DNA of 64,000 nt. Source: Apricaphanius iberus. Taxonomy: Eukaryota > Chordata > Actinopteri > Cyprinodontiformes > Aphaniidae. Below, in pieces: positions 1 through 11,289 of this stretch. Position numbers and translations under genes: made by a program. The DNA lies in NCBI GenBank assembly GCA_028564705.1, contig JAPXFQ010000063.1, forward strand, positions 124,001 through 188,000. Direction: 5' to 3'. The stretch's first letter is position 1. The number at the start of each line of letters is the position of its first letter. The notes beneath the pieces were generated by a model. That model was not told where the DNA came from. It worked only from the letters and a program-made list of their open reading frames with translations, and did no database searches.

Positions 1-873
1 GGCGATTTTAGGGCTGATTAGGATGTGCAAAGCGGGTATAGGGCGTGTCCTTAATCCTGAACTTAAGTTAACTTTGTTAACTCCATTTTTCATTTGAAGT
101 GTTATATTTTTCCATTTTGTTCTTTTTCTCAGGCTACATAAGAACGCTAATTTACATTTTAAATTATAATTTTTTTTCTGGAGGAGTTTTTTCTTTTCAC
201 AGGTTTTAGAGAGAACAGTATCGGAAAAAACACAGAACAATATGCTTGACAGAATAAAATGCTAAAGTTGACATTTATGTCTGCTTTGGCTTACTAATTA
301 TATCGGATGTCTTGATAAGTTTGCCTGCAATCCAGAGATCTTTTTATGATTTTTTAATTTTTTTTACTTTGGGTTTAACTTTTTTAAAAGTTGTTTTGTT
401 TCATTTTAAAAGAAAAAAATAAGAATTTTCTTCTTTTTTCCTCTCAATCAAACTAATATATTTTACTCAACACTGTTAATTTTTCCTCCCAGTCTTCTCA
501 CCAGCTTATACAAATCACTGCTGCAGGTTCCCCACAAGCACCCAGAATAGACACAATCTTATACCTAATTGAGCTTTTTAGTTTGCCAACAAAGTCTTAA
601 CTGATTTCAAAATCCCATGTAGTTTGTCTAAATTAAGGGTCTGCAGCTTTTAGGTGTGACTCTGCTTCAACACAGCAGAGTCAAAAAATAAGGTCATTAG
701 CAGGACGCTGGAGAAGTTGACTGCATACTGAGGAGCTGAATAACTTCCTGTTTCCTGTTTCTACCTGTTTGCAAGTTTTTGGGGGCATCTTTCAGTGTTT
801 ATTTTTCACTGTTTGGCGTATATGTTTTGTTAGACTGATCTTTAAGCAAAAATAGTCTTACAACGTGCGCAAC
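1..873. other. AT-rich non-coding stretch, possible LINE leader at its end
   Basis: No convincing reading frame is visible. A perfect 9-bp inverted repeat with a 7-base loop lies at 658-682 (GACTCTGCT / AGCAGAGTC). The last 200 bases run directly into the ORF1 remnant starting at 874 and may be its 5' leader; that is inferred from position only. Confidence 0.5.
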
Positions 874-1330
874 ATGGGACCAAAGAAGACCCAGGCGATG
901 GAGGATCTGGATGACATTAAAAAGTCACTGGACTTCCTGACAGAGGAGGTTTCTGCTGTCAGGCTCCAGCAGAAATCAATCGTGGATTAATCGAGGAGGT
1001 AAAAACACTGAAACTCCAGAATGCCGAAAAGGACAAGCAGATCACTTTCCTCGAGAAACGAGTGTCAGATTTGGAGCAGTATACCAGGGTGCTGGTCTGC
1101 ATGTCAAACCTCGCTCGTATGCACGGGCGGTTGCAGCGGAGGTGGACGGGACTACAGATGATAAACTGTCGGATTCCGTCGAACAGCAGGTGGCTTCTTT
1201 TTTCCAGTCAAAGGGAATAGAGGTTGACCAGAACAAAATCGAAGCCTGCCATGTACTGCCCAGGAGGAGCAACAATGATAAAGGAGATGAAATCCAGAGG
1301 TGAATTGATGCCTCGTACAATATAGAGAAC
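874..1330 (+). pseudogene. Broken ORF1 of an L1-like non-LTR retrotransposon
   Basis: Starting at ATG 874, one frame reads MGPKKTQAMEDLDDIKKSLD and on through a leucine-heptad stretch to a TAA codon about 38 codons in. A neighbouring frame continues the coiled coil (IEEVKTLKLQNAEKDKQITF, then FLEKRVSDLEQYTR). A third frame carries RSYARAVAAEVDG and ACHVLPRRSNNDKGDEIQR. This order, coiled coil ending in a DLEQYTR-type motif and then an RNA-binding region, is typical of ORF1 proteins of L1/Tx1-type LINEs, which bind element RNA. At least two frameshifts and an early stop make it non-functional. ORF2 is missing, and a Tc1 transposon lies 55 bases downstream. It could instead be a related fish LINE family with the same kind of ORF1. 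Confidence 0.72.
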
Positions 1331-1384
1331 GGTACATGTGAGTGGGACGTGATATATTTTTGGGTTGGTGTGTGTATGCACATG

Positions 1385-2957
1385 TACACTACCCTTCAAA
1401 AGTTTGGGGTCACCCAAACAATTTTGTGTTTTCCATGAAAAGTCACACTTATTCACCACCATACGTTGTGAAATGAATAAAAAATAGAGTCAAGACATTG
1501 ACAAGGTTAGAAACAATGATTTTTATTTGAAATAAGATTGTTTTTACATCAAACTTTGCTTTCATTAAAGAATCCTACATTTGCAGGTAATCTAGAGAAA
1601 TTGCACCCCACGCTTCTAGAAGCAGCTCCCACAATTTGGATTGGTTGGATGGGGACTTCTTGCGTACCATACGGTCAAGCTGCTCCCACAACAGCTCAAC
1701 GGGGTTCAAATCTGGTGACTGCGCTGGCCACTCCATTACCGATAGAATACCAGCTGCCTGCTTCTTCTCTAAATAGTTCTTGCACAATTTCGAGGTGTGT
1801 TTTGGGTCATTGTCCTGTTGTAGGATGAAATTGGCTCCAATCAAGCGCTGTCCACTGGGTATGGCATGGCGTTGCAAAATGGAGTGATAGCCTTCCTTAT
1901 TCAGAATCCCTTTTACCCTGTACAAATCTCCCACCTTACCAGCACCAAAGCAACCCCAGACCATCACATTACCTCCACCATGCTTAACAGATGGCGTCAG
2001 GCATTCTTCCAGCATCTTTTCAGTTGTTCTGCGTCTCACAAACGTTCTTCTTTGTGATCCAAACACCTCAAACTTGGATTCATCCGTCCACAGCACTTTT
2101 TTCCAGTCTTCCTCTGTCCAATGTCTGTGTTCTTTTGCCCATCTTAATCTTTTTCTTTTATTGGCCAGTCTCAGATATGGCTTTTTCTTTGCCACTCTGC
2201 CCTGAAGCCCAGAATCCCGCAGCCGCCTCTTCACTGTAGATGTTGACACTGGTGTTTTGCGGGTACTATTTAATGAAGATGCCAGTTGGGGACCTGTGAG
2301 GCGTCTGTTTCTCAAACTAGAGACTCTAATGTACTTATCTTCTTGCTCAGTTGTGCAACGCGGCCTCCCACTTCTTTTTCTACTCTGGTTAGAGCCTGTT
2401 TGTGCTGTCCTCTGAAGGGAGTAGTACACACCGTTGTAGGAAATCTTCAATTTCTTAGCAATTTCTCACATGGAATAGCCTTCATTTCTAAGAACAAGAA
2501 TAGACTGTCGAGTTTCAGATGAAAGTTCTCTTTTTCTGGCCATTTTGAGCGTTTAATTGACCCCACAAATGTGATGCTCCAGAAACTCAATCTGCTCAAA
2601 GGAAGGTCAGTTTTGTAGCTTCTGTACCGAGCTAAACTGTTTTCAGATGTGTGAACATGATTGCACAAGGGTTTTCTAATCATCAATTAGCCTTCTGAGC
2701 CAATGAGCAAACACATTGTACCATTAGAACACTGGAGTGATAGTTGCTGGAAATGGGCCTCTATACACCTATGTAGATATTGCACCAAAAACCAGACATT
2801 TGCAGCTAGAATAGTCATTTACCACATTACCAATGTATAGCGTGTGTTTCTTTAAAGTTAAGACTAGTTTAAAGTTATCTTCATTGAAAAGTACAGTGCT
2901 TTTCCTTCAAAAATAAGGACATTTCAATGTGACCCCAAACTTTTGAACGGTAGTGTA
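1385..2957 (-). mobile_element. Tc1-superfamily DNA transposon, complete ends, DD38E type
   Basis: The element is bounded by TA dinucleotides (1385-1386 and 2956-2957), the classic Tc1/mariner target duplication. The terminal 29 bases, TA included, match as an inverted repeat at 28 positions; the ends begin CACTACC(C/G)TTCAAAAG and continue to GGGGTCAC. Total length is about 1.57 kb, normal for a full-length Tc1 element, and a single transposase gene lies on the minus strand. The family is cut-and-paste: transposase binds the terminal repeats and reinserts the element at TA. The copy lies between LINE ORF1 and LINE tail fragments, so it probably jumped into an older LINE. Confidence 0.93.
1575..2543 (-). 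pseudogene. Tc1-type transposase with one nonsense codon
   Basis: Reading from the ATG at 2543 gives 322 codons in one frame to a TAG at 1575-1577, interrupted only by a TGA at 2466-2468 (codon 26). The start reads MARKRELSSETRQSILVLRN, the usual helix-turn-helix beginning of Tc1 transposases; CGA to TGA decay is the simplest explanation of the stop. Downstream all is open: a GRPR motif (linker between the two HTH units), the first catalytic Asp in VLWTDESKF, the second in QQDNDPKHTS, and the Glu in SPDLNPVELLW. Thirty-eight residues separate the second Asp (first D of DND) from the Glu, against 34 in ordinary Tc1, so this is a DD38E enzyme, as described for the Intruder branch. A shorter product could start at internal codons after the stop but would lack the first DNA-binding helices. 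Confidence 0.92.
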
Positions 2958-3089
2958 TATTAGTGGATGTGAATAAGGATTTGAAGTCAAGACTCTAGAA
3001 TTTACTAAAAGAATAATGTTAGATTATTTTTCTATTGATACATGTTTATATTAATTTTCTTTTATTTATTAATTTATTTTTTTCACTTA

Positions 3090-3496
3090 GATTAGATGAC
3101 TTTGGAAACAGGACGATTACTCCAAATGTAAGTTTAGAATACTGGAGAAGGGGTAGGATTAAATAAGTTGTTTTTTTTACTTCTTCCTACCCCTTTTCAG
3201 ACATGTTATAGAGTTTTTTGTGTATATGTATATGTTTGTGTGTATACTGTATGTATACACTTGTGTGCATTTACATAAGCGTTTTTATGTGCATGTATGT
3301 AGGTATGTATGTGTGGGTATGTGTGGACATATATATATGCATGTACATATAGATATGGATGTGGGTTTCTATGCACATATGTGTATATGTGCTCAATTTC
3401 GTGTGACTTAAAGATTGGCTCTATATGATAGAAACAAAGTGTATGAACTCATTAACATGTCTGAAATTAATCAAATAAATGAAAAATTAAATGATT
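3090..3496 (+). repeat. 3' tail of a non-LTR retrotransposon with GT/TA-rich tract
   Basis: A stem-like pair, GAAGGGGTAGGA (about 3147) and TCCTACCCCTTTTC (about 3186), is followed by an alternating purine-pyrimidine TG/TA-rich stretch (3215-3400) and an A-rich end near 3475-3495 (AATAAATGAAAAATTAAATG). It looks like a fish LINE 3' end (inference). With the ORF1 remnant upstream it may be the other half of one internally deleted element split by the Tc1 copy. Confidence 0.5.
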
Positions 3497-4761
3497 AAGA
3501 TTTGATGGACCTGGGACACTTCTAAAAGTTCCAGGACACCGGACCTCAAGGACTGGAGTTGCAGACCTGTGATCTAAATCATCATGATCTGGTTTCTACA
3601 TTCATTGACAACATAACACTCTGATAAGCTGTCCAGATGCTTCCAATGGCTCCAACTGTAAATTCAAACTCTGAGGAAACTGGCTCTTTGCTCACTCATA
3701 AACTCAGAAACGGCACCTCCCTACCAATTAAATCTAGTATTCAGTCTAAAGATTTAAACACTTGTATTAGAAATACATTCCATTTGATTTTTTTTGTCAT
3801 TTTATTTTCCACCTTTTTCTGTGAAAATGCATAACATTTGATCAAATCAAGTAGGGGAGAGAAATCATGTCCAAAGGAAATTCAATCACCTTAACCTCAA
3901 AAGAAGATAGAGATAAAAAGAAACCCAAACTAGAAGAACTGAAAACCCAAACACAGCAGCTTAGCATTGGAAAATGAACGAAGCTAACAGGAGTGTTTAT
4001 ATACTAGTGGGAGTGATTGCTAGATGTGAAACAGGTACGTGATTATTAAGTGACTGCAGCTGTGAGAGAACATGACCTGAGGCACTGAGGGACAGTGACT
4101 GAATGAGTAAACAGAAGACACACAAGGATCAGGAAACAATACCTCGCATTGTTTTCACTTTCATAATATTTATTGTGTTCTTTTGGTTAAATAAACATGA
4201 CTTGTTGCTTAAAAGAGAATTTATAAATAATTTTTAGTCTCTAATGTCTCCTGTTTGTGTTGCCATGGATATTTCAACCACATAGTTTTATTTAAAAATG
4301 GGTTATATATCTGTTTGATGTATGCTTTGTAGAAAAAAGTGAGGGAGTTTGTTTGGTCTTTTTCTGTTGTTAAATTGCTTTTTGGGACACAATTTTATAC
4401 CATTGTATAGCCTGTTTAATCCCCTTTAAATTGTGCCATGATTGTAAGGAAAATTGAATGGCTGAGCAAAAGAGCTAAATATGCAGATTTTTTAATACAT
4501 TAAAAGGATGCAGTCTGCCAATGACAAATATCCTTCTGCTTAGGCAATACTTTGATGCAGGGCGCCATATCCTCAGAAAAAAAAAAAAAAAAAAGGCTTG
4601 GAGCCGATAAAATAAGATGAGATTCTGCAGATGTATTAAGTAGTAGTTCCGTACACCAAGAAGTCCTGCTTGCCCAACCTCTCCCCAAATGAGATTCATC
4701 AGAGACTTGAGCATTTTGTGGAGAGGATGGCAAGGGCTGCTTGTAGTTAGCAAATGTTTCT
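3497..4761. other. Unassigned non-coding DNA
   Basis: No gene recognised. Short frames are not protein-like. An A18 tract lies at 4577-4594. Confidence 0.5.
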
Positions 4762-5040
4762 GGCACTACTTCACCTACTTCCAAACTTCTTCAGTCAAGA
4801 GCTCAATCCAATTAATATTCAATTCAGTTTATTTATATAGCACCAATTCATCGCAGAAGTCTTCTCAAGGCACTTTACAAGAAAAGCATTTTCAATACAG
4901 TTATACCAAACATCCCAAACAGTTAAAAAAAAAGTTTTCCAATTAAGGAATCCCAGCATATTTAGTCAAGTCATTGACTTGAGGTAGCGACCTGTACATG
5001 CAGACTCTAACCTCAAGAATCCCTCATACTGAACAAGCAT
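4762..5040. repeat. First copy of a local duplication
   Basis: From the shared phrase CTTCACCTACTTCCAA through ACAGTTAAAAAAAAA, CCCAGCA.ATTTAGTCAAGT and CTGTACATGCAGACTCTAAC to TGAACAAGC, this stretch matches 5665-5884 in the same orientation about 890 bases later. The second copy lacks the roughly 60 bases holding the LINE terminus. Confidence 0.75.
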
Positions 5041-5575
5041 GTAGCGACATTGGAAAGGAAAAACTATTTCCTGCTGTACTGTTTCTTCCTGCTAAAAAAA
5101 TAGCAGGGAGAAACATTCACCAGAACCTGGCTCAGTACAAGTGGTCATCTACCATGACTATCTGAGGATTTGAGAAGACATAGCAGAGACACAGAACAAA
5201 AATAGGCTGCTGATAACTAAAAGATCTGTCTCTCATTCTATTTTAGTAATCATAGGAACCACCAAAACCCTGTAGTCTGAGAGTGAAGTGCTCTGTTTGG
5301 GACATATGAAACAATCAGATATATGACGCATTGTAGAGCTTGACTATTAAGGGATTTATATGTAAGAAGGAGGATCTTAAATTTTATTCTGAATTTAACA
5401 GGGAGCCAAAGAAGGAAAGCTGAAAAAGGAAAAATGTGACCTCTCTTTTTAATATTAATGAGAACTCTTGCTGCAGCATTTTGGATCAACTGAAAACTTT
5501 TAATTGCATTTTGTTGACTTTCTGATAGTAAAGAATTACAGTAGTCCAGTCTGCCACAAGATTCTGCCACAAGTG
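4812..5575 (-). mobile_element. 5'-truncated L2/Maui-type LINE
   Basis: On the minus strand this holds the end of a LINE reverse transcriptase ORF (5570-5250), then a 3' untranslated region with a 'CTTGAGAAGACTTC... ATATAAATAAACTGAATTGAA'-type ending at about 4812. That ending recurs in the window at 9.2, 14.8, 14.95 and 45.7 kb, so it is a family 3' terminus. Everything upstream of the last part of the RT ORF is missing, as expected from aborted target-primed reverse transcription. No clear target-site duplication was found. Confidence 0.75.
5250..5570 (-). pseudogene. C-terminal piece of an L2-type LINE reverse transcriptase
   Basis: The open frame contains RLDYCNSLLSESQQNAIKSF, QLIQNAAARVLINIKKRGHI, LLWLPVKFRIKFKILLLTYK and YVPNRALHSQTTGFW. 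The order LDYCNSLL, LQNAAARV, WLPVKFRI.FKILLL and YVP.R.LRS is the signature of the region after the RT domain in L2/Maui LINE ORF2. RT active-site motifs lie upstream in a full element and are absent, so this is a dead fragment. About 107 residues remain of an ORF that normally exceeds 900. Confidence 0.85.
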
Positions 5576-5656
5576 GTAATCAAATATCCCAGTTCTATCT
5601 CCATACTAAGAGAGGTCTGCTTTACTTAAAAAAAATAAAAAAAATAAATAAACAAT

Positions 5657-5884
5657 CTGGCAAAACTTCACCTACTTCCAAGGTGCTGCAGTTCATAACT
5701 CAATCCCATTAAATACTTATTGAATCAGCTTGGGTGTATTATACCAAAACATTCTAATTAGTTAAAAAAAAAATTTCCATTTGAGAAATCCCAGCAGATT
5801 TAGTCAAGTTATTGACATGAGGTTGTGCCCTGTACATGCAGACTCTAACATCAGCAATCCCTCAAACTGAACAAGCTTCTTGAA
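5657..5884. repeat. Second copy of the local duplication
   Basis: See the copy at 4762-5040. Here the ATTGAATCAGCTTGG phrase also occurs at both ends (5720 and 5883), with the duplicated block between. Confidence 0.7.
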
Positions 5885-7925
5885 TCAGCTTGGTTGTGTT
5901 ATTCATTCCTTGTTGACCAACACAAATACATAGGCCAAATTGCAACAGCGGCTGCTTTAAGAATTAAAATCCACATCTCAGCAGTGTGGGACCAAGCTGG
6001 GGATCACCATTAAGATGAGGTACCAAGCTGTTGTGCCTTTGTGTTCATATAAAATGTATGCAATTGCTTGCCTGACTAGAAGATTAATTCTGTTGTACCG
6101 GCGGATACTTTCAACACTTCAAAATTTGTATTGGAATATGATAAAATTAAAAAAAATCAAGAAAAAAATCCTCTGATAAAGAGTGAATTGAACAGGCAAA
6201 GTAAAATAAACCAAATAGTATACAGATTGTATAATTTACCATAAACTGTTATTTCGATTTGATAATCTTGACTAAAAAAAGAGGTTTGGTGAAGTTTATC
6301 AGATTATTCCATGTGATATAATAAACACAATCCCAAAAGTATTTATAATTACTCAGAGAAAAAATAAATTAAAACAGTGAGCTTAGTTTAATTCTATTTA
6401 TTCTTCTTAAAGAAACTTCATGGCAATACTTACAACACATCCAGAGGTGTTATAGTATGAACCATAGTCCCAGGCAGACCATTCGAGTCAAGCTACCAGT
6501 TTTAAACTAGTGAAGCTAGTGGTCAAGAAACCAGCACAACCAGTGATAAAAGACCTCAAGAATAAGACAAAAAGATTGGAACAAATTGGTACCTCTAAAC
6601 AGCAACTCCCCCTCAATTAAAAAAAGAAATCACCTTTTGTACATTCCAAACTTCAGTTTGTTTAATAAATGCAAAAACTTTTTAAACAGGGAGCAGCAGA
6701 AGTCTTTCACTCCCAGAAGTCAAGCATAATGAAATGCATGTGTCAAGCCTGCAGTCAGCTCCATGAATCACAAATAAAGTATTAATACAAGAGTAATTAA
6801 CTCACTAATTACAGCTTTTGCTGGCATTGGAGTGTCCTGTGCTACAACCCCTCCCTTTTTTGACTTATTCTGGCTTCAAATATCTTTTCTTTTCTGGTCT
6901 TGATGTTTTTTCAGTCTATATATGGTTCAAAGTCCAATCACTTTATTCTCAAACTTCCTTCAGATGTCTCATCTTTTCTGAACCACATCAAATGTTGTTT
7001 ATTTGCGCAGCGCTCTGCAAATGTAAATGCAAATCAGAGTTCTTCCGGTCAACCGCGAGACAAGTGTCAGACACAGCCAAGAAACGTAAAAAAAAAAATA
7101 AAAAAATATCAGTGTGTAGTGCCAGCAAAGAACTGCCACAACAGTTTGACATTTTCTGGGTGGGACGCAGTTTTTCTGTGCCTCATGGATTTGTGTTTGA
7201 CAGGATGTAAACCAGCCAACCGAATCGGGCCACATGGGCTCATTCTGAAAGGTCAAAAACTTTTCAAAGCGTCCACCCAATCAGAGCTGAGCTAGAGCTG
7301 TCACGATGGGAGGAAACGGCAGAGTCTAATAGAAGAGCCTCAGGGCGACACTTCCTGAAGCATTGCAATCACAGTAGCAAATCAGTGAGGCCGTTTAAGG
7401 CAAATTCAACCCATTGAACTACAGTGTGATTTGGATGGTGCATTCAGATAGCTGGTTGTCTGTACAGTATTCATAGCAAATTGGGAAAGCCATCACACAT
7501 CAAAAAGAAGGTGAAGTGCTTTGTGTGCCATACATGGACATTTTTGGCATTCATTTTGAACCCATAACAAAGAAAATGTCCCTAAAACAAATGAGGACTG
7601 AATCTGGCAACAAAGCATCATTATCCACAGTGAAATGAGTCCTGCAGCCAGGAATATGTCATTATTCCAATAGTGATGTTAAGGGTCAGATTACAATTTG
7701 CAAATTCAAAAACAAAGACTTTCAATTTTATTGTTAGTATTGGGGTCATAGGGGACGTGGAGCTCTCCTTACATGTTGAGCATGGGAAAGTGTTCTGTTT
7801 GTTTGTGGTATGATTTGGTTTGTGATTCGTGAGTTGATTGTTGGTGGGAAGGCCCATGGGAGGACGCACTGACAGGTAGTTTTGATAATCATTTGTGCTG
7901 TATTCCAGGTGTGGTTGTTTGGCTG
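5885..7925. other. Unassigned non-coding DNA
   Basis: AT-rich, with no recognised gene or RNA. Frames near 6818-7295 and 7621-8001 are low-complexity or overlap the SINE head, and show no family motif. Confidence 0.5.
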
Positions 7926-8660
7926 GTGGCCTCCACATTGGTGCAGTTGGTAGAACTCTTGTCTTGCAGCGAGAATATCCTACTGTAGGTTTGAGTCCCA
8001 CCCTGGGGTCTTGTTTGCATGTTCTCCCTGTGCATGCAGGGGTTCACTCCAGGTACTCCTGCTTCCTCCCACAATCCAAAAACATGACTGGTCTTTTTAA
8101 ATTGTCTGTTTTACGCCTGAGCGCAGAATGGATCCAGCCTGGTGATCTTATGGCTGCCACACAGACTGCAATTCATACCGACTACCATTTGTGAGTGGAA
8201 CGTCTTTGAAGGTTTGCTTCATCAAGAGCACCAAAATCTTGGCTGTTCATGCAATACGCAATAAAAACAATGTAAATAGAGAAGAGCTTGTAAACAAAGC
8301 CACACTCAGCTGCTCATCCTGGTTTTATTTTGAATTATACATGTTTAACTTGGCTGGCTCATATCTCACTTCCTCTATCAGCTCATGTAATTTCTTCAAC
8401 CTCATAAAAAAATTGATTTGATCCAGAAAGTGATGGAGGACCGCATCTTCCCTAGACTACACCACATCCAGTGTGAATAGTCTGATTGGACTTTATGTTT
8501 TTTCCTCCAATCACCCGTATGGAGATTGGACCGCATCTGTTCGGTGCACGGTGTGAACCAGGGGTTAGGATGTGTCCATTGTAGTTTATCTCTGTGTTGC
8601 CCTGTGATGGATTGGCGACCTGTCCAAGGTGCCTCTCACCCAGTGATTACTGGAGATAGG
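7926..8660 (+). mobile_element. tRNA-headed SINE-like repeat, interrupted
   Basis: The head resembles a tRNA: box A-like GGTGCAGTTGG (about 7940) and box B GGTTTGAGTCC (7988-7998), 38 bases apart. Then come the conserved body phrases GCATGTTCTCCCTGTGCATG and CTTCCTCCCACAATCCAAAA to about 8112. The body resumes at about 8564 (TCTGTGTTGCCCTGTGATGG, GGCGACCTGTCC) and runs to 8660. Boxes A and B form an internal RNA polymerase III promoter in such elements. A second, oppositely oriented copy lies at 46905-48125. The intervening 450 bases are foreign. Confidence 0.75.
8113..8563. mobile_element. Unidentified insert inside the SINE
   Basis: This block separates the two halves of the SINE body. It contains repeated ACCGCATCT motifs (about 8440 and 8531) and ends GGTGTGAACCAGGGG, which resembles ends of fish miniature DNA transposons. 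Clear terminal inverted repeats or a target duplication could not be shown, so its class is open. Confidence 0.4.
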
Positions 8661-9119
8661 ATTGATAGAAAAGGTATACTTAGATTTGAGAGATGTGCAA
8701 CTGAGCAGGATAATTAAAAATATTTACAGAAGTCGCACTGGTACTGGTAATGGAAAATGTGAAAATGTTAAATAAACAGTTTAGTTGCAAATATATTGTG
8801 TTTCACAGGTTTACTGTTTTGACATTGATCAAAATCAATAAAGATTTCAAAAGGGGGGAAAAAAACCTGGGACAGTACAGCTAAAAAAGAAAAAAAAAAA
8901 CACCTTCAGTTCCAGAGTGCAATAGTGCTATTTCCAAATAAGGTATGGGTGTGACAACTGACCGGACCATGCCCTTTGACATGGACTGATGCGTCTGCAA
9001 AAAACAGAGTTTTCAGATATGTTTAGGTCTCCGCAAAATTCTTTTGGAGGAGAAATAAGAAGAAACAGAGCAGCGCATCAACTTCCAGGTCAATCACTCG
9101 AGGCAATATGCAGTGAAAA

Positions 9120-9252
9120 CTTTAAATAGAAAACTTTTAAACTGATTGGAATGTTTGTATAATTGAACTGAAATCACATTTCTTGTAAAGTGCCTTGAGT
9201 TCACATCTGTTATGAATCGGCACAATAGAAATAAACCGAACTGAATTGAAAC
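9120..9252 (+). repeat. L2-type LINE 3' end
   Basis: Contains ACTGATTGGAATGTTTGTAT, GTAAAGTGCCTTGAGTTCAC and the AAATAAACCGAACTGAATTG ending, the same terminus as the LINE at 4812-5575 but on the plus strand. Only the last 130 bases remain. Confidence 0.7.
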
Positions 9253-11059
9253 TGATTAGATACAACAGGCCCCTTTTGACAGTAAATATCTTAACCTCAA
9301 TGCAGCTGTGATACTCAGCCGTGGTGTAAGATCTTGCAGTTCATAGAAATTCAAATAAACCACTAATTGTTTTGCTACTTTTCTCAATAAATACAACTGT
9401 TTATTCACAAACAGTCTATTTAATCCTGTTTTTCTTTGCTGAGGGTGTGCCATCATAGCAGAACAACACCATTAAGGGTCACTTCTCATTACTGTGTATC
9501 TGAAAGGGGACATGGAGACACACACTATTTGTTTATTAGTGAAAATCCATATTCATGTTTGAAGGCTTGGATTTGTTTGATTTTGGATTTTGTCTGACTC
9601 TGTTCCAATAGCACAACTGCACCGATTTTATAAATGCCTCATATAAGAGTAATTTGTTTTTAGATTTGCAATTAGAAAAAAAAAAAAAAAAATCATTAAT
9701 TTTCAAAAGAGCTTCCGACTTACATTTAACAATTTTCTCATCTACCAGTTAGTAAATATAAAAGTTATGTTTGTATGTTTTTTCAATAAAGAGTGGTCAT
9801 GATTAGGGAAATTGTTATGCAGGGTAGGTTGTTTATGTGATTTAAAGTAAAATCCTTATCTTAGAAGATAAAAATCTATATAGCCCTTCAATAAGTAATG
9901 ACTTCTCTAAAAAAATAAGTCTTTGTTGTGATACATGGGCTTTGTATTTTACTTCACAAAAATTTGACATAACTCACTAAAGGAAATGGGGAAAAGTCAG
10001 TGTTGCTAAGCTACAGATTCAGTGAAGTGAACAGTTGTTGACAGTGAATTCTGACACAGCTTTGAAAAACCTTCTACATGCAAAATGATTAGGGAACTTC
10101 TAAAAAAAATCAAGTCAGTTGCTTTTTTATTTTAGTTATTATTATTATTTTTAAAAGTCTCCTTCACTGAAAATCATGAAAAACTGAATTAAAAAAAAAT
10201 AAAATCAGTAATACTGATTTGTCTAAGGATGCAGAATGTCACTATTGTTTCCAAACTCAATTCACTACATCAGTTAGAGAAAGAAAATACACCACAAACA
10301 ACTGAGTGTTACAAATGGGACCGCCCACAGGAGGGCAGCATTATTTTGGCCAGGTAGCTGTGGCTACGAGAAGTTAACAGTTTGCAATTCCACATGTTTT
10401 GGTCTAAAAATTACTTAGTGCTGCTGTTCATGGCCATTGTGTGGTACTGCATTTGAATGTTCTGATTGGCTGAGATTGGTACATGAGAGACCATGCCTAC
10501 GTCACAGGCATGGTTGCACAAAGACCGCCTCCCTCTCTCAGACACGCTGACGGCGTCTTGAAATTGCTCATCTTGTGTGACACGTGCGCACACAGAAGCA
10601 TACTGAGAGAAACAGAAGAAGCTGAAATCGGTATATCGCACTTTGGAGGATCACAACGTGAAAGTGGTTTAAAGCCATAAGTTATAACCTATATGTTTAA
10701 AACACACTGTGAATAAGGAAACAAAAGCTGAGGTAGGTTCTTCCAAAGCTACTTAGCATTGATGCTAGCACTAGGCTCTCTGTGCTTGTTTGCTACTATA
10801 CGTGCTGCTGGCTTCGTGCAGCGCTGACTCAGTGCCCTGAGCCAAAGGCATGAACTGATACGTCGTTTGGCACCTGCGCTCCATAGAGTTTCTCTTTAAC
10901 TATGGTGGATGGCAGAGAAAAAAAACTAATTTCTCCCTTTACCAGGGTAAATACAGGCCATGCCCCTCCGTGCCTCCTGGCCCTGCCCACTTTGGTAGAG
11001 TTTTTCAAATGTGGCTTCGGGGTGGTATGATGCTTTTTCATGGGGTTCAGTTACACTAT
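9253..11059. other. Unassigned non-coding DNA
   Basis: No gene recognised. There is an A17 tract near 9675. A 7-bp-arm inverted repeat (CATGCCT/AGGCATG) sits around a CRE-like ACGTCA at about 10492-10513; this may be chance. Confidence 0.45.
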
Positions 11060-11286
11060 AAGTGCTAGCTAGGGCTAGCTAACATTAGCTGCATGACTTC
11101 ATATTTGACTTTTTCATTGTAAAATTTACAAGCAAATAAATCACAAACGTTTTAATTGAGGCACATACAGTATGTGTGACTCAGAGTGTAAGCCATTGCG
11201 GACAAGAAAATAACTTTAATCACTTTATTGACATTCATTCTTTTTTTCAGCCATGTGCCCATGGGCCGACCAGAATGGCAGGAGAA
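11060..11286 (+). repeat. Dispersed repeat, copy A
   Basis: Shares an ordered run of phrases with 36050-36330: GCTAG..CTAACATTAGCTGCATGA, ACAA.CAAATAAATC, TTTAATTGAGG.ACA, ATGTGTGA.TCAG, ATTGAC.TTCATTC and CCCATGGGCCGACCAGAA. It is interrupted at its right side by the Harbinger-type MITE. Family unknown. Confidence 0.65.
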
Positions 11287-11289
11287 TTA

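Noticed and set aside
3215..3411. 63-codon frame
   Set aside because: Translation of a TG/TA-rich microsatellite-like stretch.
4812..5575. tRNA-derived SINE
   Set aside because: The minus strand carries an L2 RT coding piece upstream of the terminus, so it is a truncated LINE.
7926..7998. tRNA gene
   Set aside because: Boxes A and B are present but the cloverleaf is not convincing and the sequence continues as a known SINE-type body.
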